From: Dehalococcoidia bacterium
GTDB lineage: Bacteria > Chloroflexota > Dehalococcoidia > Dehalococcoidales > G020351185
DNA length: 9,069 nt
Direction of reading: 5' to 3'
Assembly (NCBI GenBank): GCA_030640385.1
Contig: DAOWJL010000029.1
Coordinates: 1-9,069 of the forward strand
Shown here: positions 1 through 5,627 of the stretch, piece by piece
Position numbering within the stretch: the stretch's first letter is position 1
How the letters are laid out: the number at the start of each line of letters is the position of its first letter
Notes under the pieces: model-generated
The model's input: the letters and a program-made list of their open reading frames with translations, nothing else
Told to the model about the DNA's origin: nothing
The model's database searches: none
Program-made: the position numbers and the translations under genes

Positions 1-459
1 CTCAAGTTGACGCACTATTTCGGTAGCCACCGGAGCATTTATTGTGGAAACGCCGCCGACGGGGAGCAAAAGCACATCGACGTTGCCCAGTTCCTCTACC
101 TGCTCATCGGTTAGAACGTGCCCAAGGTCACCGAGGTGGCAGATTGATAATTCATCCATCTCTATGGTATAGACCGTATTTTTGCCTTTTTTAACGCCCC
201 TTTCGTTATCATGAAAGGTAGATACGCCTATGATCAGCGTATTGCTTATTTCATACTCACCGGGACCGGTGAGTACTTTAGGATTGCCGTTGATACCCTG
301 AGCGAAGGAATGGCCCGGGTGCTGGTGGCTTACCGTTACAATATCTGCCGTCTGTTTGGCTAATGCATAGCCCAGGTCAGGTGAGTAAGGATCGGTAATA
401 AGCGTAGCCTGTTTGCCTCTGAGTTTAAAGCAGGAATGACCTGTCCAGGTAATCTCCAT
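1..459 (-). CDS. Metallo-beta-lactamase-fold metal-dependent hydrolase (UlaG/UPF0173-like), C-terminus cut by window edge
   Basis: The first 153 codons are visible on the minus strand; the frame is open to base 1, so the C-terminus is missing (relatives run a little over 200 residues). The N-terminus has the typical GHSCFKL (residues 7-13) and ITDPY (21-25). The metal-binding loop reads SHQHPGHS (44-51), followed by GPGEYE (65-70), HD (83-84) and HLGDLGH (108-114). This order matches the UlaG/COG2220 branch of the metallo-beta-lactamase superfamily, soluble hydrolases of mostly unknown substrate. The usual HxHxDH motif is HQHPGH here, with Gly in place of Asp. The ATG at 459 is the first start in frame with the conserved N-terminus. 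No Shine-Dalgarno precedes it, but a good promoter sits right upstream. It is divergent from the metallophosphoesterase gene. The fold is near certain; the reaction is unknown. Confidence 0.9.
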   Translation of the reverse strand, partial: MEITWTGHSCFKLRGKQATLITDPYSPDLGYALAKQTADIVTVSHQHPGHSFAQGINGNPKVLTGPGEYEISNTLIIGVSTFHDNERGVKKGKNTVYTIEMDELSICHLGDLGHVLTDEQVEELGNVDVLLLPVGGVSTINAPVATEIVRQLE

Positions 460-468
460 TTAGGCTAA

Positions 469-498
469 ATTGTAGCACGAGTGCCTCTGACGGGTCAA
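469..498 (-). promoter_or_regulatory. Promoter of the MBL-fold hydrolase gene, probably near-leaderless
   Basis: On the minus strand a -35 box TTGACC (498-493) is followed after 18 bases by a -10 box TACAAT (474-469). The ATG lies nine bases after the -10, so a normal start site would leave a leader of about three bases, too short for a Shine-Dalgarno. Both boxes are close to the sigma-70 consensus. Confidence 0.6.
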
Positions 499-518
499 TT
501 TTAACTTATAGGTCATTA

Positions 519-545
519 TATAATACTACCCATTGTGGTATTATA
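519..545. repeat. Inverted repeat in the divergent promoter region, possible operator
   Basis: Perfect 8-base arms TATAATAC (519-526) and GTATTATA (538-545) are separated by 11 bases. The repeat covers two possible -10 elements for the metallophosphoesterase gene (TATAAT at 519-524 and TATTAT at 539-544). It could bind a dimeric regulator, or be a chance product of two AT-rich -10 boxes facing each other. No regulator gene is nearby. Confidence 0.4.
536..544 (+). promoter_or_regulatory. Extended -10 element for the metallophosphoesterase-rsmA-ispE run
   Basis: TGG followed by TATTAT is an extended -10 (TGn plus hexamer) placed nine bases before the ATG at 554. No convincing -35 is seen at the expected distance. 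A second hexamer, TATAAT at 519-524, could serve instead and would give a leader of about 23 bases, still without a Shine-Dalgarno. Confidence 0.35.
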
Positions 546-553
546 TTTCTACG

Positions 554-1288
554 ATGCGTTATGCTCTGCTGGCCGATATCCATGCCAATTTGCCTGCTCT
601 TAATGCTGTTCTGGACGATATCAAGCACCGGGGAGGAGTGGAGGAGTTATGGTGCCTGGGCGATATAGTCGGCTATGGTCCCAATCCAAGCCAGTGTATC
701 GACCTGTTACGCCAGCATAAGCATATCTGTGTTGCCGGCAATCATGACCTGGGCGCCATTGGCAAACTGAATTTTTCCGATTTCAATCCGGATGCTGCCT
801 ATGCCTGCCGCTGGACGGCACAGCAGCTCAGCCCAGAGGATATTGAATACCTTGAAAGTCTGCCGTTTGTCCTTGAGAAGGATGATTTCACGCTGGTACA
901 TGGCAGCCCGAGGGAACCCATCTGGGAATACCTCATATCAAAGGGTAGTGCCCGGGAGAACTTTTCTTATTTAAAAACCCGCTTTTGCCTGGTGGGGCAT
1001 TCCCATATGCCTTTAATATTCAAGCAGGCGGAAGATGGTAGCTGCTCCTTTATACCGCTATCGGTCAGCATCGGGCAGGTTCTGGGTAAAAGCCGTATGA
1101 TTGTTAATCCCGGCGGAGTCGGGCAACCACGTGATGGTGATCCCAGAGCCAGCTATGCCATATACGATAGCGATTCGGGCGTTGTAAGGCTATACCGGGT
1201 TGAATATGATATAGGCGCCACGCAGGTAGAGATGACAAAAAAGAATCTGCCGGTGAGGCTGATAGTCCGCCTGGAGCACGGCTTATGA
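554..1288 (+). CDS. Metallophosphoesterase, calcineurin-like superfamily (YfcE-like)
   Basis: A 244-residue protein with the complete dimetal phosphoesterase signature: DIH (residues 8-10), GDIVGYGPNP (36-45), GNHD (62-65), HG (116-117) and GHSH (148-151), then NPGGVGQPRDGDPRASY near the C-terminus, which is typical of bacterial Metallophos_2 proteins. It is predicted to be a cytosolic, Mn/Fe-type phosphohydrolase or phosphodiesterase with unknown substrate. The frame extends upstream to a TTG at 533, but the ATG at 554 is preferred because it puts the first beta strand (RYALLADIH) right at the N-terminus as in relatives, and the upstream codons lie inside the promoter. It is the first gene of a run with rsmA, whose ATG overlaps this stop by four bases (ATGA). 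No Shine-Dalgarno is visible. Family certain, role unknown. Confidence 0.93.
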   Translation: MRYALLADIHANLPALNAVLDDIKHRGGVEELWCLGDIVGYGPNPSQCIDLLRQHKHICVAGNHDLGAIGKLNFSDFNPDAAYACRWTAQQLSPEDIEYLESLPFVLEKDDFTLVHGSPREPIWEYLISKGSARENFSYLKTRFCLVGHSHMPLIFKQAEDGSCSFIPLSVSIGQVLGKSRMIVNPGGVGQPRDGDPRASYAIYDSDSGVVRLYRVEYDIGATQVEMTKKNLPVRLIVRLEHGL

Positions 1289-2214
1289 CCGCTAATAAAG
1301 AATACAGAAAAGATGACCATAAAACATTGCTTGCCCGAACGAAAGGGGTGCTGCGACGCTTTAACCTATCAACGAGAAAAAGCCTGGGGCAGCACTTTCT
1401 TATTGACCGGGAGATACTAGAAAAAGTGGCTTCAGCCGCTGAGCTTACCACCAATGATATAGTTATAGAGGTAGGGCCCGGGCTGGGTGTATTAACGAAG
1501 GAACTGGCAAAGCGGGCGGGCCTGGTAATAGCCGTCGAGCTGGATGACAGGCTGGCTGCCATTCTGAAGCAGGATCTGGCTGCGGCTAAAAATGTGGCTG
1601 TTATAAATGAAGATATACTCAGGGTTGATCCGGCGGCTCTGATCAAAAGACAGAAGTTGAGCTTCCCAGCCTTAGAAGACAAACCTGCCGGCTACAAGGT
1701 GGTGGCTAACCTGCCTTACTATATTACCTCGGCCGTCCTGCGCTATTTTCTTGAGGCTTCACTAAAACCCCGCCTGATGGTGGTTATGGTGCAAAAGGAA
1801 GTGGCTGAAGCTATTGTGGCTAAACCGGGCAGTATGAGCCTGTTGAGCGTTGGTGTCCAGTTTTATGGCGAGCCGGAGATAGTAAGCTATGTACCCGCCG
1901 ATAGCTTTTATCCGGCACCGAAGGTTGATTCGGCAATCCTGACGATAAATATATATCCCCAGCCACCAGTAGTGGTTGATGATATTGATGACTTTTTCGG
2001 ATTGGTGCGGGCTGGCTTTTGCGCACCACGCAAGCAGCTGGTAAACACTCTGGCTCAAGGATTGGGATTGTCTAAACCTGAGGTGCTTTCTTTGCTGGAC
2101 AGGGCAAATATAATATATAAACGAAGGGCAGAAACGCTGTCTATAGAGGAATGGCAACGGTTATGGCAGATATTCAGGGGGAAACAATATGCTGACGGTT
2201 CTGGCGCCGGCTAA
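1285..2214 (+). CDS. rsmA: 16S rRNA (adenine(1518)-N6/adenine(1519)-N6)-dimethyltransferase RsmA
   Basis: A 309-residue SAM-dependent methyltransferase that dimethylates the two adjacent adenosines in the 3'-terminal hairpin of 16S rRNA during late small-subunit assembly. Visible motifs: SLGQHFLID (residues 33-41), motif I VIEVGPGLGVLT (60-71), the acidic SAM-ribose position in AVELD (83-87), INEDIL (107-112) and catalytic motif IV NLPYY (142-146). The C-terminal helical domain contains the usual FYPAPKVDSAI and RKQL segments. The N-terminus has about 25 residues before the conserved core, slightly long but common. The start overlaps the metallophosphoesterase stop (ATGA), with GGAG at 1273-1276, eight bases upstream. 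The 3' end overlaps ispE by 26 bases, so the two are probably cotranslated. The product call is secure. Confidence 0.97.
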   Translation: MTANKEYRKDDHKTLLARTKGVLRRFNLSTRKSLGQHFLIDREILEKVASAAELTTNDIVIEVGPGLGVLTKELAKRAGLVIAVELDDRLAAILKQDLAAAKNVAVINEDILRVDPAALIKRQKLSFPALEDKPAGYKVVANLPYYITSAVLRYFLEASLKPRLMVVMVQKEVAEAIVAKPGSMSLLSVGVQFYGEPEIVSYVPADSFYPAPKVDSAILTINIYPQPPVVVDDIDDFFGLVRAGFCAPRKQLVNTLAQGLGLSKPEVLSLLDRANIIYKRRAETLSIEEWQRLWQIFRGKQYADGSGAG

Positions 2215-3055
2215 AATAAATCTAACTCTTGAAGCACTGGCTAAACGCCCTGATGGTTTCCGCGAAGTCCGCAGCGTTATCCAGACGATAAAACTCTATG
2301 ACCGCTTCAGCTTCAAGCCAGGTAAAAAAATAGTCATTAAATGCGATGATACCGGCTGGCTTGCCGGGGAGAGCCTGGTCTCAAGGGCAGCCGGTTTGCT
2401 TAAAGAAACCTCAGGGTATGCCGAAGGGGCAACTATAGAGCTGTCAAAGAAAATCCCGCTGCTTTCGGGTCTGGGCGGTGATTCAAGCGATGCCGCCGCA
2501 GTCCTGCTTGGGCTGAATAAACTCTGGGGATTAGCCCTTGCACCGGGGGAGCTGGCCCGCTTAGCCTCTCAACTGGGTTCGGATGTCCCCTTTTTCTTCT
2601 TCGGCGGTACTGCCCTGTTGCAGGGCAGGGGGGAAATAGTAAGCCCGCTACCTCCTTTGCCCCATATGTGGGTTGTTTTGTTAATTCCGCCGATACCTTG
2701 CCCTAAAGGTAAAACGGGGCGGTTATATGCCAGTCTCGATAGAACCCACTATACCGACGGGCAGAAGACAGAGAAGCTGGTGTTATTGTTGACGAAGGGA
2801 GGGGATGTAGCGCCAGATAACCTGTTCAACGTCTTTGAAAGTGTTGCCTTCAATAGTTTTGAAGGGCTTGATGACTACCGGAAGAAGTTTTTAAAAGCCG
2901 GTGCCGGAAGTGCCCATCTGGCTGGCTCGGGACCAGCATTGTTCACTATGGTAAAAGAAAAAGCTAAAGCGGAGAAGATATACAGGGGCTTAAAAGAACA
3001 GGGATTGAAAGCCTGCCTGACTGAAACACTGGGTAATATTGAACCCGTTATATAA
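2189..3055 (+). CDS. ispE: 4-diphosphocytidyl-2-C-methyl-D-erythritol kinase (IspE)
   Basis: A 288-residue GHMP-family kinase that phosphorylates the 2-hydroxyl of CDP-methylerythritol in the MEP isoprenoid pathway. Seen: N-terminal APAKINLTL with K9; the ATP-binding glycine-rich loop PLLSGLGGDSSDAAA (residues 90-104); SDVPFFFFGG (131-140) with the probable catalytic Asp132; and C-terminal LAGSGPALF, the third GHMP motif. Length and order fit IspE. One substitution stands out: the usual DGYH or DGFH of the substrate pocket is DGFR (22-25), so the cytosine-contacting His position is Arg25. The start is supported by AGGGGG at 2176-2181, seven bases before the ATG. It overlaps rsmA by 26 bases and is convergent with the CCA enzyme gene. 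Its presence shows the host makes isoprenoids by the non-mevalonate route. Confidence 0.96.
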   Translation: MLTVLAPAKINLTLEALAKRPDGFREVRSVIQTIKLYDRFSFKPGKKIVIKCDDTGWLAGESLVSRAAGLLKETSGYAEGATIELSKKIPLLSGLGGDSSDAAAVLLGLNKLWGLALAPGELARLASQLGSDVPFFFFGGTALLQGRGEIVSPLPPLPHMWVVLLIPPIPCPKGKTGRLYASLDRTHYTDGQKTEKLVLLLTKGGDVAPDNLFNVFESVAFNSFEGLDDYRKKFLKAGAGSAHLAGSGPALFTMVKEKAKAEKIYRGLKEQGLKACLTETLGNIEPVI

Positions 3056-3112
3056 GCCCGGGGGGGTTGAAATGGTGGCAAAGTCGGCTCTGGTTGTTAT
3101 TGTCGCCTGGCA

Positions 3113-3173
3113 GAGGAGGAGGAAGTAGAGGTTGGATTTAACCTTTTCTCCACTCCCCAACCATCCCCTCCTC
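3113..3173. terminator. Possible fold between the convergent ispE and cca genes
   Basis: The gap after ispE and the 3' end of cca contain nested complementary stretches: GAGGAGG (3113-3119) with CCTCCTC (3167-3173), and GGTTGG (3130-3135) with CCAACC (3157-3162). A competing short hairpin AGGTT/AACCT (3129-3133 and 3140-3144) runs into TTTTC on the plus strand. None is a classical strong terminator with a long U-tract. It could serve as a weak end point for one or both converging transcripts. Confidence 0.22.
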
Positions 3174-4391
3174 ATCCTCCCTTGTCTTAGCCCTGCCGTC
3201 TAGCTTGGCGTCAAGGAGCTTGTTCAGTATTTCTTTTATTTGGGGTCCTGGGGGGATACCCATCTCTATCAGATCGTTGCCGCTAAGTAACGGCTTTGCA
3301 AAGCGCAGCTTATCCAAATATAGCTTGATATTACGGCAAGCTATCGGTGAATCGCCGGCTATGATGCCGGTGGTGATTGCCTGTGGTGAATAACGATATA
3401 GCAGATGGTAAATACTGCTGGGCTTCGTTTTGGCGTCAGTCAGTTCTTTAAGTTTAGCCCTGATACTGCCGCTATCCCTCAGTGTTTGGGTTATTGATTT
3501 GGGTAATCTCAGATACGAGATAAACTGCTCCCTTTCCTTATCGGCAAGGTGATAGGTCAGCAGTGCCATATAGAGATCGGGTGGTGGTTTGTGGGGCAAA
3601 CTCACCTGCCTGGCATCGCTGTATTTCTTAGCCAGCCAGCCATCGTCATCAAGGGAAGGATTTAACCTTTTAAGCACACCCAGTTCCCCGGCACGCCGGA
3701 AGACCTTCTCCGGCAGCTCCTCCTGCAGGATACATTCCAGCTCATAGCGGATGCGGTCACCACTTATGGTGTCAAGCATGGCAATACCCCGCTTCAGCAG
3801 GCTCAGGGTAGCCGCTTCCAGCTGGAAATCCAGCCTTTGCTCGTAACGCAAACCCCTCCAGATACGCGTAGAATCATCAATGAAGCTCTTTTCATGAAAA
3901 ACACGTATCAATCCCTGTCTGAGGTCTTTTTGACCGCTGTACGGGTCAATCAGGTGTCCATAGACCTGCGGGTTGAATGCAACAGCCATAGCATTGATGG
4001 TGAAGTCGCGGCGGAAGAGGTCATCTTTAAGTGAGCCGGGCTTAACGGTAGGCAGAGCGCCCGGACGGGAATAGCTCTCCCGGCGGGCGGTAGCTATGTC
4101 AATTCTCCATTTATGCCAGCTAATCTTGGCGGTGCTAAATTGCCTGTGGATTGTGATTTTGCCATCTTTGTCTTTTATCAGCTCCCCGGCTAAAGCAATG
4201 GCATCGCCTTCTACTGCCAGATCAATATCGAGGTTGGTTTTATCAAGCAGGAGGTCGCGGACGGCACCGCCGACGAGGTAAATCGCCTCTTCTCTACCGG
4301 CAGCCACTTTCCCGGCTTGCTTGATGAAACCGACCAGCTCGCCTGGCAGCCGTTTTTCTATTTTATCGGCAAGATTGGTAACCTGTGGCAT
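3138..4391 (-). CDS. cca: Class II tRNA nucleotidyltransferase (CCA-adding or A-adding; poly(A) polymerase family)
   Basis: A 417-residue protein of the PolA/CCA family, which adds or repairs the 3'-CCA end of tRNAs in the cytosol. Seen: nucleotidyltransferase head LVGGAVRDLLL (residues 39-49) with the metal-binding DID (55-57); RRDFTINAMA (127-136); the nucleotide-templating segment DDSTR followed by IWRGLRY (172-183); and GDRIRYEL (211-218) in the neck. The C-terminal LSGNDLIEMGIPPGPQ (369-384) and the KTRE end (402-405) are typical of the clostridial/chloroflexal branch. No HD, DHH or CBS domain is present. Sequence alone does not separate a full CCA enzyme from an A-only enzyme, so the symbol is provisional. 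The ATG at 4391 has AGGA (4402-4399) seven bases upstream and an extended -10 further up. It is monocistronic, convergent with ispE and divergent from the kinase gene. Confidence 0.92.
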   Translation of the reverse strand: MPQVTNLADKIEKRLPGELVGFIKQAGKVAAGREEAIYLVGGAVRDLLLDKTNLDIDLAVEGDAIALAGELIKDKDGKITIHRQFSTAKISWHKWRIDIATARRESYSRPGALPTVKPGSLKDDLFRRDFTINAMAVAFNPQVYGHLIDPYSGQKDLRQGLIRVFHEKSFIDDSTRIWRGLRYEQRLDFQLEAATLSLLKRGIAMLDTISGDRIRYELECILQEELPEKVFRRAGELGVLKRLNPSLDDDGWLAKKYSDARQVSLPHKPPPDLYMALLTYHLADKEREQFISYLRLPKSITQTLRDSGSIRAKLKELTDAKTKPSSIYHLLYRYSPQAITTGIIAGDSPIACRNIKLYLDKLRFAKPLLSGNDLIEMGIPPGPQIKEILNKLLDAKLDGRAKTREDEEGMVGEWRKG

Positions 4392-4420
4392 CTTTTTATC
4401 CTGTTTGGATAGTAGTTTGC

Positions 4421-4429
4421 ATTATAGCA
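4421..4429 (-). promoter_or_regulatory. Extended -10 promoter of the cca gene
   Basis: On the minus strand TGC followed by a perfect TATAAT (4426-4421) forms an extended -10. No good -35 is visible at 16-18 bases, as is common for extended -10 promoters. The expected leader of about 23 bases contains the AGGA ribosome site used by cca. Confidence 0.55.
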
Positions 4430-4453
4430 CAGGCTGTTACCGCGTTCCTTCTA

Positions 4454-4483
4454 TTGCCATAAGACCGCCTGTTCTCTTATAAT
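4454..4483 (+). promoter_or_regulatory. Promoter of the kinase-dCMP deaminase pair; fixes the kinase start
   Basis: TTGCCA (4454-4459), an 18-base spacer and a perfect TATAAT (4478-4483) form a strong sigma-70-type promoter. An in-frame ATG at 4482 overlaps the -10 box, so it cannot lie in the transcript from this promoter. The downstream ATG at 4506, with AAGGA at 4492-4496 nine bases before it, is therefore the likely start. Confidence 0.6.
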
Positions 4484-4505
4484 GAAGCCTCAAGGATACG
4501 AGATT

Positions 4506-5057
4506 ATGGAAATAATTGCCATTGTGGGTATGGCCGGTGCCGGTAAATCGGAAGCAGCCGGTTTATTTGAAGAGAATGGTTTCAAGAGAATAAGGTTTGG
4601 TGATATAACCGACGAAGAAATCAAAAAACGAGGGTTGGAATTAAACGAGAAAAATGAACGCTGCATAAGGGAGCAGTTGAGGGAAAATTATGGCATGGCT
4701 GCCTACGCCATGCTAAATCTATCCCGCATTGACCTGGCGCTTAAGAAGTCGCCGGTGGTTATTGACGGGCTTTACTCCTGGGAGGAATATACATTTCTTA
4801 GCAATTACTATAGAAAAAGGTTTGGAGTGGTGGCTGTCTGGTCATCCCCGAAAACAAGGTACGCTCGATTGGCAAAGAGGGGGAAGCGTCCGTTGACAGA
4901 GAAGGAAGCCGCCAGCCGGGATGAAGCGGAAATAGAGAAATTAAACAAGAGTGCACCTATCGCTATGGCAGACTTCACCATATTAAACGAAGCCACCCTT
5001 AAAGACCTTAAGCGGGAGGTCAAAAAGGCAATATCTGTTTTACGGAGGCAGGATTGA
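4506..5057 (+). CDS. P-loop nucleotide/CoA kinase-like protein, UPF0200 type
   Basis: A 183-residue single-domain P-loop protein. Seen: Walker A GMAGAGKS (residues 8-15); RFGD (30-33), as in nucleotide kinases; a probable Walker B-like strand VVIDGLYSWEEY (84-95); a lid-like basic segment with RLAKRGKRPL (121-130) and SRDEAE (137-142); and MADFTILNEA (154-163) near the C-terminus. This order resembles the UPF0200 family, best known from archaea and often annotated as dephospho-CoA kinase-like or adenylate kinase-related; its true substrate is not established. The stop overlaps the TTG start of the dCMP deaminase by four bases, so the two are probably cotranslated, which suggests but does not prove a role in deoxynucleotide metabolism. 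An upstream ATG at 4482 was rejected because it lies in the -10 box. Fold secure, substrate unknown. Confidence 0.85.
   Translation: MEIIAIVGMAGAGKSEAAGLFEENGFKRIRFGDITDEEIKKRGLELNEKNERCIREQLRENYGMAAYAMLNLSRIDLALKKSPVVIDGLYSWEEYTFLSNYYRKRFGVVAVWSSPKTRYARLAKRGKRPLTEKEAASRDEAEIEKLNKSAPIAMADFTILNEATLKDLKREVKKAISVLRRQD
5044..5048 (+). promoter_or_regulatory. Ribosome binding site for the TTG-started dCMP deaminase
   Basis: GGAGG lies five bases before the TTG at 5054, inside the last codons of the kinase gene. It supports the TTG, since no ATG or GTG near the conserved N-terminus offers a better start. Confidence 0.7.
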
Positions 5058-5527
5058 AAAGGCCGGATACGGATGAATATTTTCTGAAAATAGCCGCCGT
5101 GGTCGCCGAGCGCTCAACCTGTTGCCGTCACAATGTTGGGGCGGTAGCGGTCAGGGGTAAGCATATTCTGTCTACCGGTTATAACGGCGCTCCCGCCGGC
5201 TTTAAGGACTGCCTGGAGCTGGGTTGTCTGCGGAATGAGCTTGGAATACCATCCGGCGAAAGGCACGAAATCTGTCGCGCCATCCACGCCGAACAGAACG
5301 TCGTCATTCAGGCGGCACTGCATGGCGTCAGCCTCGAGGGGAGCACCATATATGCCACCCACACACCATGTGTCCTGTGTGCCAAAATACTGACCAATAC
5401 CAGGATAAAGCGCTATGTCAGCTTCGGCAAATACAATGATAATGCCTTCATCCAGCTTTTCAAAGAAGCAGGCATAGAACTTGACATAAAAGATAAACCT
5501 TCTTCTCGGATAAGCTATCTGGGTTAG
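5054..5527 (+). CDS. dCMP deaminase (ComEB-type cytidine/deoxycytidylate deaminase)
   Basis: A 157-residue zinc deaminase converting dCMP to dUMP, the substrate of thymidylate synthase. Seen: RSTCCRHNVGAVAV (residues 20-33), GYNGAPAGFKDC (42-53), the zinc and catalytic motif HAEQN (78-82) with His78 and Glu80, and the second zinc motif PCVLC (105-109). The GYNG and GFKDC segments are characteristic of dCMP deaminases as opposed to tRNA adenosine deaminases or RibD. The start is TTG, overlapping the kinase stop as TTGA, with GGAGG five bases upstream. It is second in a two-gene unit. The dUTPase-like gene at 8120-8635 would yield the same product by another route. Family assignment is strong; regulation by dCTP or dTTP cannot be read from the sequence. 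Confidence 0.94.
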   Translation: MKRPDTDEYFLKIAAVVAERSTCCRHNVGAVAVRGKHILSTGYNGAPAGFKDCLELGCLRNELGIPSGERHEICRAIHAEQNVVIQAALHGVSLEGSTIYATHTPCVLCAKILTNTRIKRYVSFGKYNDNAFIQLFKEAGIELDIKDKPSSRISYLG

Positions 5528-5531
5528 AACC

Positions 5532-5560
5532 TTGACATTATTGCTGGATTGATAAACAAT
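5532..5560 (+). promoter_or_regulatory. Possible promoter of the ABC exporter genes
   Basis: A perfect -35 TTGACA (5532-5537) is followed after 17 bases by AACAAT (5555-5560), a four-of-six match to the -10 consensus. It sits in the 100-base gap between the deaminase and the ABC ATPase and would leave a leader of about 60 bases. No terminator for the upstream gene was seen in this gap. Confidence 0.4.
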
Positions 5561-5627
5561 TGAATAATAGAGATCCAAGCGAGAAGAGGATTAGATAAAC
5601 TTTCAAAGGTGAAAGATAAGAAAGTAT

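Noticed and set aside
533..553. Upstream TTG start for the metallophosphoesterase
   Set aside because: The extra seven codons overlap the predicted -10 box and inverted repeat, lack a ribosome site, and would add residues before the first conserved beta strand.
1104..1682. 192-codon open frame on the minus strand
   Set aside because: It is antisense to the metallophosphoesterase end and the rsmA core, both with strong family motifs. Its translation is serine-rich and low-complexity, with no recognisable domain.
1762..2157. 131-codon open frame on the minus strand inside rsmA
   Set aside because: It is a shadow of the rsmA C-terminal region, rich in Gln, His and Tyr, with no known motif.
4482..4505. 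Upstream ATG start for the UPF0200-type kinase
   Set aside because: The ATG overlaps the perfect TATAAT at 4478-4483, so it is not transcribed from that promoter. The ATG at 4506 has a good AAGGA and starts just before the P-loop strand.
5114..5578. 154-codon open frame on the minus strand
   Set aside because: It lies antisense across the dCMP deaminase, whose zinc motifs are intact. No ribosome site or family resemblance supports it.
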